This document shows positions 1 to 5,710 of a DNA stretch of 15,103 nt, in pieces. A model generated the notes under the pieces. That model ran no database searches. It was not told the origin of the DNA and was given only the letters and a program-made list of their open reading frames with translations. The translations under genes were made by a program, and so were the position numbers. Origin of the DNA: an uncultured Peptostreptococcaceae bacterium (GTDB lineage: Bacteria; Bacillota; Clostridia; Peptostreptococcales; Anaerovoracaceae); the NCBI GenBank assembly GCA_910588185.1, contig CAJUQR010000013.1, forward strand, positions 1 to 15,103, given 5' to 3'. How positions within the stretch are numbered: position 1 is the stretch's first letter; every line of letters begins with the position of its first letter.

Positions 1-54
1 CTGCGCCGATGATACTTGGTGGGAAGCTGCCTGGAAAAGTAGGTCCTCGCCGGT
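1..54 (+). rRNA. rrf: 5S ribosomal RNA, 3' end (partial)
   Basis: The first ~54 bases read like the 3' third of a bacterial 5S rRNA: a TGGTGGGAAGCTGC-like segment, then GGAAAAGTAGG and a terminal CGCCGG that would pair with the missing 5' end. A tRNA follows within 7 bases, as is usual at the end of clostridial rRNA operons. The 5' part lies outside the window and the 3' end is placed to within a few bases. Confidence 0.8.
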
Positions 55-60
55 TTATAT

Positions 61-135
61 GGCCCCATGGTCAAGCGGTTAAGACATCGCCCTTTCACGG
101 CGGTAACTCGGGTTCGATTCCCGATGGGGTCACCA
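61..135 (+). tRNA. tRNA-Glu (anticodon TTC)
   Basis: This is a complete cloverleaf. The acceptor stem is GGCCCCA (61-67) with TGGGGTC (125-131), followed by discriminator A132 and an encoded CCA (133-135). The anticodon stem is 87-91 with 99-103, and its seven-base loop carries TTC at 94-96. The T arm contains GGGTTCGATTCCC. It decodes GAA/GAG and is probably co-transcribed with the 5S rRNA just upstream. Confidence 0.97.
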
Positions 136-143
136 TTTGTTTG

Positions 144-170
144 AGAAAGGAATCTCTGATTCCTTTTTTT
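144..170 (+). terminator. Rho-independent terminator of the rRNA/tRNA-Glu transcript
   Basis: A 9-bp perfect hairpin (AAAGGAATC 146-154, loop TCT, GATTCCTTT 158-166) runs into a T tract ending at 170. It sits nine bases after the tRNA-Glu CCA and should end the ribosomal RNA operon. Confidence 0.85.
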
Positions 171-195
171 CAATCGTATTGATAAAATTATATAT

Positions 196-278
196 GCGCG
201 ATTGGCGGAATTGGCAGACGCACTAGACTTAGGATCTAGCGGGCGACCGTGGGGGTTCAAGTCCCTCATCGCGCACCA
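196..278 (+). tRNA. tRNA-Leu (anticodon TAG)
   Basis: The acceptor stem is GCGCGAT (196-202) with ATCGCGC (268-274), then discriminator A275 and encoded CCA (276-278). The anticodon stem is CTAGA (223-227) with TCTAG (235-239), and the loop holds TAG at 230-232. The long variable region fits a class II tRNA. A TGATAAAAT extended -10-like sequence ends at 188, so transcription could start at or next to the mature 5' end; there is no convincing -35. Read-through past the terminator at 144-170 is the alternative. Confidence 0.97.
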
Positions 279-282
279 TCGG

Positions 283-313
283 AATGGAGATGTCTTTTGA
301 CATCTCCATTTTG
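283..313 (+). terminator. Rho-independent terminator after tRNA-Leu
   Basis: A 12-bp perfect hairpin: AATGGAGATGTC (283-294), loop TTTT, GACATCTCCATT (299-310). The T-rich tail is short and overlaps the stem. It lies five bases after the tRNA-Leu CCA. Confidence 0.75.
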
Positions 314-412
314 ATTGGTGTGCATATAAAGAAAGGGACTTGAACCCAGAAGGGTACGAGCGTAAATGAGAATGTCTTGAATACATTCGAATAAACAACA
401 TCATTAAAAAGC

Positions 413-448
413 GTATCCAAATTCCGAAAAAAATCAAAATTTGGATAC
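413..448. promoter_or_regulatory. 11-bp inverted repeat upstream of the 570-3195 operon
   Basis: GTATCCAAATT (413-423) and AATTTGGATAC (438-448) are perfect inverted repeats around a 14-base A-rich centre. The element ends seven bases before the proposed -35 at 455, a suitable place for a regulator. It has no T tract and low GC in the stem, so a terminator role is less likely. No regulator gene is adjacent. Confidence 0.4.
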
Positions 449-454
449 AGAGGC

Positions 455-483
455 TTGGTTAAGCTCCTTATTATCCCTATAAT
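455..483 (+). promoter_or_regulatory. Candidate sigma-A promoter of the four-gene operon
   Basis: TTGGTT (455-460) and a perfect TATAAT (478-483) are separated by 17 bp. This predicts a start near 490 and a leader of about 80 bases before the ATG at 570. The -35 is only a partial match. Confidence 0.5.
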
Positions 484-514
484 GTTGAAATAACCACCTG
501 ATTTTGGTATCATA

Positions 515-526
515 TAACTTAAGTTA
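515..526. promoter_or_regulatory. 12-bp perfect palindrome in the operon leader
   Basis: TAACTTAAGTTA is self-complementary and lies about 25-35 bases after the predicted transcription start. It could be an operator half of a control region with the 413-448 repeat. In AT-rich DNA a chance 12-mer palindrome cannot be excluded. Confidence 0.3.
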
Positions 527-569
527 AGACAGCAGATAAAGCTTCGAAAGTTTAGAGCAGAGTAGTAAG

Positions 570-1586
570 ATGAGCAGTAATTTTTTATTTGATGGATCTA
601 AAGAGTCCAAGAACATGCTAAAATTATTCGTATTATATAGTGACGAGGAATTTAAAATTTCTCCTCCAAGCTATTTGGCAGATTTTTTTATAAGCGAAGA
701 TAAAAGTGAACCTATTGGTGATTTAAAATCTCTCGATAAATACGAAAAACAGTTAGACAATGTAATAGATTTTGTAAGCAATAATACATTTTCTGAACTT
801 AAAAACGATGATTTTAAGCTTATAAATCGTTTTGTGGACGAGTATGTTGAGTTTTTTAAGAAATCGCCTGAACATGAAGATAGTGCCCTTGAAACAGGCG
901 AATATGGATTGACGTACATGAATCTTATAGTGCCCCAATTTTTAGATGTTTTTAAAGACCAAATTGACGAAATGAGACTCAATACTTTTAAATACATGCT
1001 TTCTGTTAACAATGCCTTTGCTATAACTTCTGTTATGGAGCCTCAGGATAACATAATAGTAACTGAAAAAAGTCGTAAAATAATAGAACAGTTTAACTGT
1101 AATAATGCGATTAGTTATAATTTATCAAAACCTTTAAACAGAGCTACTGCAATTTTACTTCCAAATTACAGTCAGCTTTCACTTACTGACACTATGGAAT
1201 TGAAACTTAAAGCAGAAGATGAGATCGATGAGATGACATATTATCTTGCATCTTCATTGTATGATTTTGACGGAGATATTGAGAAGTTTGAAATTTCACT
1301 AAGAAACAAGGTTGAACCTGCTATAAGACAGATAGAAGCTAAGATAAAGAGCTTGCGTTATAATACTGCTCAAAAAGCATTAAGGGAGCTCAGAAATCCC
1401 ATGTCATATACGCCCCTCGTATTGAGTTTGATTCCTGACATACCAAAAGCAGGTGCGGTATTGGCATCCGTTGCGCTTGTAACTTCAGAAGTTGTTCTTG
1501 ATTATCTTAAAAATAAAAATGCTATTAAGGCAGAACCTTTATATTGTATTTATAGACTCAGAAAAATGGGAAAGGTAAAATCATGA
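570..1586 (+). CDS. Unrecognised 338-aa protein, first gene of PP-loop/NUDIX operon
   Basis: I do not recognise this family. The protein is acidic and mostly helical in appearance. Residues ~236-275 are charged and may form a coiled coil. Residues ~281-311 (PLVLSLIPDIP through VALVTSEVVL) are a hydrophobic stretch that could be one membrane helix or a buried helix. No signal peptide, nucleotide-binding loop or metal motif is visible. The ribosome binding site before ATG 570 is weak (AGAGTAG-like), so a start at the next Met (codon 16, position 615) is possible. The stop overlaps the next ATG as ATGA (1583-1586), so translation is probably coupled and the product likely works with the PP-loop and NUDIX proteins. 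It is probably a real gene because of the long open frame, the promoter and the coupling. Its role is unknown. Confidence 0.7.
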   Translation: MSSNFLFDGSKESKNMLKLFVLYSDEEFKISPPSYLADFFISEDKSEPIGDLKSLDKYEKQLDNVIDFVSNNTFSELKNDDFKLINRFVDEYVEFFKKSPEHEDSALETGEYGLTYMNLIVPQFLDVFKDQIDEMRLNTFKYMLSVNNAFAITSVMEPQDNIIVTEKSRKIIEQFNCNNAISYNLSKPLNRATAILLPNYSQLSLTDTMELKLKAEDEIDEMTYYLASSLYDFDGDIEKFEISLRNKVEPAIRQIEAKIKSLRYNTAQKALRELRNPMSYTPLVLSLIPDIPKAGAVLASVALVTSEVVLDYLKNKNAIKAEPLYCIYRLRKMGKVKS

Positions 1587-2314
1587 GTATATTTATCGCA
1601 GAAATTGCAGGAAAAGACAGCATTGCATCAGTGCGTAAATTTATGAAAGAAAACAGGGGAGCAACGATTATACCAACGATAGTATATACCGGCACGGAAT
1701 ATGGAGATAGGAAGTCATATTATAATTCGATTGAGTTTCTAAAAAGTTTTGCAGAAGAGGACGGAGTTGATTTTGCTGATACTATAGAAATTAGTGATGG
1801 CCCTTTGTGGAATTTGATTTGTGCCAAATATCAATATTTAATAAATAAAAAATATGGTTTTTATACACCATGTATTGGATGTCACATGTTTACACATTTA
1901 GTTAGAGTTCCTGTTTTTAAAAGTCACAACGCTGATGGAATAATAACTGGAGAGAGATTTTCACATCAAGGCAAATTAAAAGCCAATCAGCATCCAAGTA
2001 CTATTAGATGTTTTCTTGACATGTTTAATGAGAAAGGAATAAACCTTGTTCAGCCTCTTGTAGACATAAGGGATACCGACTTAGTCAACGAATATATTGG
2101 TAATGATGAAATAATACGTCACGCCAACGATGTGAAGTGTGTATTATCCGGAAATATGCATGGATTTAAACTTGAGGAACATGTGAAAGATTTAGAGCAT
2201 TATTTGGATGGTTTTATTAAACCTGTTGGAACGTTCTGTCTTGAGTGCCTAACAGGCGGCGTCAGTGTATCAATTGAGGAACTTGATGAAGAGATAAAGG
2301 AAATATTAAAATGA
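1583..2314 (+). CDS. PP-loop ATP-pyrophosphatase-like protein (QueC/thiolase superfamily)
   Basis: The N-terminus has a beta strand (SIFIAEIAG) followed by GKDSIAS at residues 10-16. This resembles the PP-loop SGGxDS motif of N-type ATP pyrophosphatases, which adenylate a substrate before amidation, thiolation or nitrile formation (QueC, tRNA thiolases, GMP synthetase). A GER motif (residues 123-125) lies where a second nucleotide-contacting loop would be expected. Two CxxC pairs, C97/C100 (TPCIGCH) and C219/C222 (CLEC), suggest a zinc or Fe-S site. At 243 aa the size suits a single-domain member. The start overlaps the upstream stop by 4 bp, with GGAAAGG upstream as ribosome binding site, and the stop overlaps the NUDIX start by 4 bp. 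The specific substrate cannot be read from the sequence. The superfamily call is fairly secure; nothing beyond it is. Confidence 0.7.
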   Translation: MSIFIAEIAGKDSIASVRKFMKENRGATIIPTIVYTGTEYGDRKSYYNSIEFLKSFAEEDGVDFADTIEISDGPLWNLICAKYQYLINKKYGFYTPCIGCHMFTHLVRVPVFKSHNADGIITGERFSHQGKLKANQHPSTIRCFLDMFNEKGINLVQPLVDIRDTDLVNEYIGNDEIIRHANDVKCVLSGNMHGFKLEEHVKDLEHYLDGFIKPVGTFCLECLTGGVSVSIEELDEEIKEILK

Positions 2315-2898
2315 GTGACGAAATAGTATACAGAGGAAAACTTTTTCAGGTAATAAACAGGACTAAAGAAAACACTTTTTTAGTGGATGGAAAAGAGATA
2401 ACAAAAAATTTGACTTTCGAGCTTGTAAGAAGACCTCCAGGAGTAAGAGCCTTGATTGTTCAGGGTGATAAACTTATGCTTAACAGAGAATATCGCTATG
2501 AACTTGATGATTGGGACTATAGGTTGCCCGGCGGAAAAGTTTTTGATAAGCTGGAACAGTTTGAGAAAGCGCTTGCCAATGATAACATAGAGAGCAGTGT
2601 AGATGAAAAGCTCAAAGAGGAATTGAGAGAAGAAGCTGACATAGAAGTTCTTGGATATAATTTATTTGGCGTATCAAAAAGCGGTCTTACAGTGGATTGG
2701 ACTTTGTATTATTTTTTAGTAGATAAGTTTAAGATATTGCCGTCATTTTATGAGAAAGATAAGCAAAAAAGTGAATATGAATATATTCAACATGTTTGGG
2801 TAAATTTTGATGATGTGATGGACTTGTTCTTAAATGATAAGATAAGCGAAGACAGAAGCGCTGCAATGATATTAAAATATATACTGAGGAAAAAATAG
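2311..2898 (+). CDS. NUDIX hydrolase with a split Nudix box
   Basis: The 195-aa protein has the NUDIX fold pattern: a RPPGVRALIV strand, then YRLPGGKV (residues 70-77), then a helix EKLKEELREEADIEV (99-113). Aligned to REUxEExGU, the metal-binding glutamates E104, E107 and E108 are kept, but the first Arg is E103 and the Gly is D110. About 25 residues (77-100) separate the Gly-Gly turn from this helix, so the canonical Gx5E spacing is broken by an insertion. NUDIX enzymes cleave nucleoside diphosphates linked to another moiety; the substrate here is unknown. It starts inside the PP-loop stop (ATGA) after AAAGGA, and ends directly before the MGMT-like ATG. The position suggests it processes a nucleotide used or made by the PP-loop enzyme, which is inference only. 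Confidence 0.8.
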   Translation: MSDEIVYRGKLFQVINRTKENTFLVDGKEITKNLTFELVRRPPGVRALIVQGDKLMLNREYRYELDDWDYRLPGGKVFDKLEQFEKALANDNIESSVDEKLKEELREEADIEVLGYNLFGVSKSGLTVDWTLYYFLVDKFKILPSFYEKDKQKSEYEYIQHVWVNFDDVMDLFLNDKISEDRSAAMILKYILRKK

Positions 2899-3195
2899 AT
2901 GGAAGAATCTTTGATATATGAAATTTTATCTGTAGTCGAAGAGATTCCTGCCGGAAATGTAGCTACATATGGGCAGATAGCATGTTTAATAGGCAGAGAA
3001 AAAAACTCAAGACTTGTAGGAAGAGTTTTGAGTATGGCGGAGTTTTATGGCAGTTATCCGTGTCACAGAGTAGTTAATCATGCAGGCAGGCTTGTTCCCG
3101 GCTGGTCTGAGCAAAGACAGCTGCTCAGAGAAGAGGGAATTACATTTAAAGATGAAAATCACGTGGATTTGAAAAAACATAGATGGGATTATTAG
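2899..3195 (+). CDS. MGMT/ATL-family DNA-binding protein with PCHRV motif
   Basis: This 98-aa protein corresponds to the C-terminal DNA-binding domain of O6-alkylguanine alkyltransferases, the short COG3695-like form. Features seen: YEILSVVEEIPAGNVATYGQIA at the start, RLVGRVL (38-44) where the Arg finger and recognition helix fall, and YPCHRVV (53-59) with the acceptor Cys at C55. Alkyltransferase-like proteins usually have Trp in place of this Cys, so this copy keeps the reactive residue, although the short form lacks the N-terminal domain of full MGMT. The role is probably binding or repair of alkylated guanine. Its ATG follows the NUDIX TAG with no gap and has GAGG upstream, so it belongs to the same transcript. 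Either it is functionally linked to that operon or it is simply read with it. Confidence 0.88.
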   Translation: MEESLIYEILSVVEEIPAGNVATYGQIACLIGREKNSRLVGRVLSMAEFYGSYPCHRVVNHAGRLVPGWSEQRQLLREEGITFKDENHVDLKKHRWDY

Positions 3196-3212
3196 ATAAG
3201 GAGAAATGGCAA

Positions 3213-3794
3213 ATGAGAGAAACTGAAAATTTAGAAGTACTTACAAGAGAATAGCTGATAGAGCTGGTTCAAATCTATGAAAAGGATTGGCTTGCCATCG
3301 ATGGAATATGGTTTCAGTCCATAGAAGCAAAATATGGCATGGATGAGGCAATGTGTAATGATGTAGAGGTTTGGAAGAAATTTACCGTTACAGAAGCGCG
3401 CAGAGTTAAAAAATTTTTAAAACTTGAGGAGCAACCAGGGCTTGAAGGGCTTGCAAAAGCTTTTAAGTATCGTCTGTATTCCAATATAGGAAGAGAGAAA
3501 ATCACATTAGAAGGAGATTCTCTTATATACAGAATGGTGGAGTGCAAAGTGCAGAATACAAGACTACAAAAGGGACTGGATCTTCATCCATGCAGGCTTG
3601 TAGGCGATGTAGAATATGCAGGCTTTGCAAAAACTATAGATGATAGAATAAAATGTGAATGTTTGAGTTGCTATCCTGATATTAAAGATGACACCATGGA
3701 AGTTTACGCTGGAAGAATAAAAATGAGAATTGAGAGCAGTCTTATAAAACTGCTCTTTTTTTGTGTTAAATTGCCTAAAAAGCGGCAACAATAA
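3213..3794 (+). pseudogene. DUF6125-like gene interrupted by in-frame TAG at codon 14
   Basis: AAGGAG (3198-3203) lies 9 bases before ATG 3213. Thirteen codons later an in-frame TAG (3252-3254) stops translation. The same frame then continues for 180 codons with the pattern I associate with DUF6125 proteins: KDWLAIDGIWFQ, then EAKYGMDEA, then VQNTRLQKG, a Cys-rich CECLSCYP and a short C-terminal strand. The residue at the TAG is expected to be Glu (LTRE-E-LIEL), so one GAG-to-TAG change explains it. The first in-frame ATG after the stop (3339) has lost the conserved WLAIDG segment. The reading frame also runs through the terminator hairpin at 3733-3762, suggesting the original stop was lost too. 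Function of the family is uncertain. Read-through is the alternative; pyrrolysine is unlikely because several neighbours end in TAG. Confidence 0.65.
3733..3762 (+). terminator. Rho-independent terminator after the DUF6125-like gene
   Basis: AGAGCAGT (3733-3740), an eight-base loop and ACTGCTCT (3749-3756) form a hairpin running into seven T residues. It lies inside the 3' end of the degraded reading frame and separates the upstream operon from the oxidoreductase gene. Confidence 0.85.
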
Positions 3795-3822
3795 TTGTAA
3801 TAAAATTATAAGGAGTAGTGAA

Positions 3823-5160
3823 ATGGCAAGTAAAGAAACATATGATACAATTGTTGTCGGTGCAGGTCTGGCAGGGCTTTCATGTGCACATGAACTTTCT
3901 AAAAAAGGGAAGAAAGTTTTAGTTCTTGAAGCTCATCCTTATGCAGGAGGAAGAACGTCGTCTTTTGCCGACAAAGGAATGAAGGTAGAATCAGGACTTC
4001 ACAGATATATAGGGTATTATACTGCGCTTCCAAAACTTTTGAAGGAATGTGGTCTTGAAATAGGTGATATCGTTACATGGGAAGAAAAAGTGGATGTGCT
4101 TGTAAAAGATAAGAACAAGAAGATGGTGCTTGGCGTTGCTCCGTTTTTTGGCCTTAAAAAAGCGATAAGAGGAGTTTTGGAAAACGAAGACACATTGTCA
4201 TGGAAAGATAAACTTTCGCTTGTACCGTTTTTTACTTGCGGATTTGCAAATTATGCTGTGTCCTTTGGATTAGATGATTATTCTGTCGCGGAGTATGCCA
4301 ATAAGCATAACGTTACTGAAAATGCAAAGAGATTTGTGCTTGAACCTTTAAGCAGCGGAATATTTTTTATGCCGCCGGAGAATTATTCAGCTTATGCATT
4401 TTTTGGACTTTTTGCGCCTGCAATTCCTAAATTTTATAAGATGAGAATAGGAGCGTTTTTAGGTGGAATGACAGAAACTATGGCAAATCCCATAGTAAAT
4501 AAAATAAGGGACGAAGGCGGAAAATTTTGCTTTGGAGAACCTGTAAAGGAGGTAATTGAGGAAAAAACTAAAGTAGTAGGCGTTAAGACTAAAAACGGAA
4601 ATGAGTATTTTGCACAAAACACAGTAATTGCTACTGCCTTGCCGGCTGCCAAAGAAATATTATACAGTATTAAAGACAGAATTGAGATGAATAAACTTTT
4701 TAATCTGCCGTGTATGTCATCATGTACCGTTCAGCTTGAGTTAAAGAAACCTGCGCTTAAGAAAGATGTAACCACTTTTGGTCCCGGGACAGATATGGTC
4801 AGCTTTGCCGAGCAATCCCATTCAACTTTCAGAACATCAAAAGGCAGACTTTCTGTAATACTTGGAAACCCGGCAGAATATGCCAAAATGAAAGCTGAGG
4901 AGATTTTACCTATAATAATTAAGCAGATGAAAAGCCTTGGAGTAGGCCTTGAAGGCAATATAATTGATGCACGAAAAGTGGCAGAAGAAAACGAATTTTA
5001 TTCATTGGATAAGGGCAACCAGCTAAAAAGACCCAGACAAGATACGGGAATAGAAGGACTTATATTGGCAGGCGACTATACCAGAACTCCATCTTTTGCT
5101 ACAATGGAGGGGGCAGTAATTTCAGGGAAAAAAGCTGCTAAAGTTTCACTGAAAATGTGA
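3823..5160 (+). CDS. NAD(P)/FAD-dependent oxidoreductase, phytoene desaturase/amine oxidase type
   Basis: The 445-aa protein begins with an FAD-binding Rossmann fold: YDTIVVGAGLAGLSCAHEL (GAGLAG at 13-18), ribose-binding E36 at the end of the second strand (KKVLVLEAH), and the GG motif plus Arg (AGGRTSS, 41-47). The C-terminus has the second FAD motif, LILAGDYTRTPSFATMEGAVISG. This is the layout of the flavin amine oxidase/CrtI/protoporphyrinogen oxidase group. The substrate is unknown and no carotenoid or haem gene is nearby. The frame is open upstream to 3763, but ATG 3823 is chosen because ATAAGGAG lies just before it and the extra 20 residues would be translated from terminator sequence. 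ybaK follows after 25 bases, so the two may share a transcript. Confidence 0.88.
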   Translation: MASKETYDTIVVGAGLAGLSCAHELSKKGKKVLVLEAHPYAGGRTSSFADKGMKVESGLHRYIGYYTALPKLLKECGLEIGDIVTWEEKVDVLVKDKNKKMVLGVAPFFGLKKAIRGVLENEDTLSWKDKLSLVPFFTCGFANYAVSFGLDDYSVAEYANKHNVTENAKRFVLEPLSSGIFFMPPENYSAYAFFGLFAPAIPKFYKMRIGAFLGGMTETMANPIVNKIRDEGGKFCFGEPVKEVIEEKTKVVGVKTKNGNEYFAQNTVIATALPAAKEILYSIKDRIEMNKLFNLPCMSSCTVQLELKKPALKKDVTTFGPGTDMVSFAEQSHSTFRTSKGRLSVILGNPAEYAKMKAEEILPIIIKQMKSLGVGLEGNIIDARKVAEENEFYSLDKGNQLKRPRQDTGIEGLILAGDYTRTPSFATMEGAVISGKKAAKVSLKM

Positions 5161-5185
5161 TAAAATAACTTATGAGGTGATAACT

Positions 5186-5653
5186 ATGGATGAAAAAACT
5201 AATGTTATGAGGATATTAGATCAAAAGAAGATACCATACGGACATTATTATTACGGGGATACTGATGCCATAAGCGGAATAGAGGTTGCCAAAGTCTTAG
5301 GCCAGTTGCCGGAGCATGTGTTTAAGACTCTTGTTACACAAGGAAAAAGCAAAAGATATTATGTGTTCATAATTCCGGTTAATAAGGAACTTAATCTAAA
5401 AAAGGCGGCTAAGGCAGTAGGTGAAAAATCCATAGAGATGATAAAGTCAAAGGAATTGTTGCCTTTGACTGGATACATACATGGGGGCTGCTCTCCCATA
5501 GGAATGAAAAAATATTTTCCTACTACCATAGATTCTTCAGCTTCCGATTTAGAAAAGTTTTGTATAAGTGCAGGAAGAATCGGATATCAGATAGAACTTT
5601 CTCTGGCTGATTTAAAAAATGTAATACGCATTGAAATTGCAGACTTGACATAG
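5186..5653 (+). CDS. ybaK: Cys-tRNA(Pro)/Cys-tRNA(Cys) deacylase, YbaK/EbsC family
   Basis: This 155-aa protein matches YbaK, a trans-editing enzyme that hydrolyses Cys-tRNA(Pro) formed by mischarging. It has the conserved Lys in HVFKTLV (K47), a VIPVNKELNLK-like segment, and the substrate-loop motif GGCSPIGMKK (100-109). Length is normal for the family. ATG 5186 is chosen over an in-frame GTG at 5177, because GAGGTGAT (5174-5181) then sits as ribosome binding site five bases upstream. The last codons contain a perfect TTGACA that probably serves the next gene. Confidence 0.93.
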   Translation: MDEKTNVMRILDQKKIPYGHYYYGDTDAISGIEVAKVLGQLPEHVFKTLVTQGKSKRYYVFIIPVNKELNLKKAAKAVGEKSIEMIKSKELLPLTGYIHGGCSPIGMKKYFPTTIDSSASDLEKFCISAGRIGYQIELSLADLKNVIRIEIADLT

Positions 5654-5672
5654 TCTAAAAAAGATGTATTAT
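5645..5672 (+). promoter_or_regulatory. Sigma-A promoter for transporter and malic enzyme
   Basis: A consensus TTGACA (5645-5650) and TATTAT (5667-5672) are 16 bp apart. The -35 overlaps the last codons of ybaK. The predicted start near 5679 leaves a leader of about 30 bases before ATG 5711. This separates the transporter and malic enzyme from the upstream genes. Confidence 0.7.
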
Positions 5673-5710
5673 GTACTTAATGCTAGAATGAAAGGACGGT
5701 ATTTTATCTG

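Noticed and set aside
334..347. Integrase att site duplicated from tRNA-Leu
   Set aside because: The T-arm copy is inverted rather than direct, no integrase is present, and no second copy of the tRNA 3' end was seen in the window.
229..513. 94-codon minus-strand frame
   Set aside because: It runs antisense through tRNA-Leu and its terminator, has no ribosome binding site, and encodes the usual antisense-tRNA peptide pattern.
3252..3254. TAG as a pyrrolysine codon
   Set aside because: The genes ending at 2898, 3195, 5653, 8292 and 13486 all use TAG as stop, and the expected residue is Glu, not an active-site Lys.
3763..3822. N-terminal extension of the oxidoreductase
   Set aside because: It begins inside the upstream terminator T tract, and AAGGAG marks ATG 3823.
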